Shown piece by piece: positions 63,513-64,000 of a stretch of 64,000 bases of DNA (position 1 is the stretch's first letter; each line of letters opens with the position of its first letter). Under the pieces are notes generated by a model, which searched no databases, was not told the DNA's origin, and saw only the letters and a list, made by a program, of their open reading frames with translations. The DNA lies in the NCBI RefSeq assembly GCF_011605345.1, contig NZ_JAAOXM010000007.1, positions 248,001 to 312,000 on the forward strand, read 5' to 3'. The DNA is from Burkholderia sp. D-99. Lineage in GTDB: Bacteria; Pseudomonadota; Gammaproteobacteria; Burkholderiales; Burkholderiaceae. Position numbers and translations under genes: made by a program.

Positions 63513-64000
63513 TCAGGCGGCGGGCGGCAGGTTCAACCCGCGCGGCAGCGGAAACGACACGTTTTCCTCGATGCCGTCGAGCGCGCGGACGTTGCGCACG
63601 CCGAGCTCGCGCAGGCGCGCGATCACGGCCTGGGCGAGCACTTCGGGCGCCGACGCGCCGGCCGTCACGCCGATGCGGCGCTTGCCTGCGACCCATGCCG
63701 GATCGATCTGGTCGGGTGCATCGACCATGTACGCGTCCACACCGCGCTTCTCGGCCACTTCACGCAGGCGGCTCGAATTCGAGCTGTTCGGGCTGCCGAC
63801 GACGATCACGACATCGCACTGCGGCGCCATGAACTTCACTGCGTCCTGGCGGTTCTGCGTCGCGTAGCAGATGTCCTGCTTCTTCGGCTCGCGAATCTTC
63901 GGATACTTGGCCTTCAACGCCCCGATGATCTCGGCTGCGTCGTCGACGGACAGCGTCGTCTGCGTGACGAGCGCGATGCGTTCCGGATCGGCAAGCTCGA
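63513..64000 (-). CDS. ispH: 4-hydroxy-3-methylbut-2-enyl diphosphate reductase, C-terminal part
   Basis: About 162 residues; the N-terminal half lies beyond base 64000. It makes IPP and DMAPP in the last step of the MEP isoprenoid pathway, using a [4Fe-4S] cluster. Visible motifs: ALVTQTTLSVDD, DICYATQNRQ with a cluster-ligand Cys, VVGSPNSSNSSRL (substrate-binding Ser/Asn), and GVTAGASAPE. The C-terminal tail LPRGLNLPPAA is normal for Burkholderia. Identification is safe despite the cut. Confidence 0.93.
   Translation of the reverse strand, partial: ELADPERIALVTQTTLSVDDAAEIIGALKAKYPKIREPKKQDICYATQNRQDAVKFMAPQCDVVIVVGSPNSSNSSRLREVAEKRGVDAYMVDAPDQIDPAWVAGKRRIGVTAGASAPEVLAQAVIARLRELGVRNVRALDGIEENVSFPLPRGLNLPPAA

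Overview
The window is a GC-rich, densely packed piece of a betaproteobacterial main chromosome. Protein sequences, gene order (tamAB; DUF3460-scpA-panC-panD; pepA-holC-DUF2486 divergent from lptFG; zapA-6S RNA; cysI-DUF934-cysH-cysD-cysN-cobA divergent from cysB) and short AT-rich promoter gaps all point to Burkholderia, most likely the B. cepacia complex. I see no prophage, insertion sequence or CRISPR array. The genus call rests on recognition, not on a search.

Layout. 1-163 is the end of metG. 456-2718 holds a two-gene unit of unknown role: a radical SAM enzyme overlapping a methyltransferase fused to a nucleotidyltransferase-like domain. It is the best candidate here for an undescribed system. 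2762-8639 is tamB/tamA (minus). 8905-11507 carries DUF3460, scpA, panC and panD, followed by an orphan ParA, a DoxX protein and a tiny secreted peptide. 13234-23145 is a cobalamin island. cobQ (minus) diverges from cobU-cbiB-cobD-btuF (plus). A converging minus operon, btuC-btuD-cobT-cobS-cobC, starts behind a clear cobalamin riboswitch. 23279-24736 is the zapA locus with 6S RNA and an EVE-domain gene. Then come a SIMPL protein, lgt, a LysR regulator divergent from ilvD, a cytochrome c, DUF2486-holC-pepA, lptF-lptG and cbiX.

35659-43041 is the assimilatory sulfate-reduction locus with cobA (siroheme) and its regulator cysB. A periplasmic binding protein, tRNA-Leu(CAA) and a small lipoprotein follow. 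44806-51377 is a more accessory stretch with three LysR regulators, three short-chain dehydrogenases and an alpha/beta hydrolase. 51557-57727 carries DinB-like, CopC-like, RsuA-like, small membrane, epimerase, ferredoxin-reductase, argD and GNAT genes. argD sits behind a leader with an Arg-rich mini-ORF and an intrinsic terminator. 57752-64000 has a DUF2278 protein, the livHMGF branched-chain amino acid transporter, a shortened and decayed livK-like binding protein, and the 3' part of ispH.

Several modules interlock. The cobalamin genes salvage and finish the cofactor and import it under B12 control. cobA and cbiX supply siroheme-type chemistry beside the siroheme-dependent sulfite reductase. 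tamAB, lgt and lptFG all serve envelope assembly.
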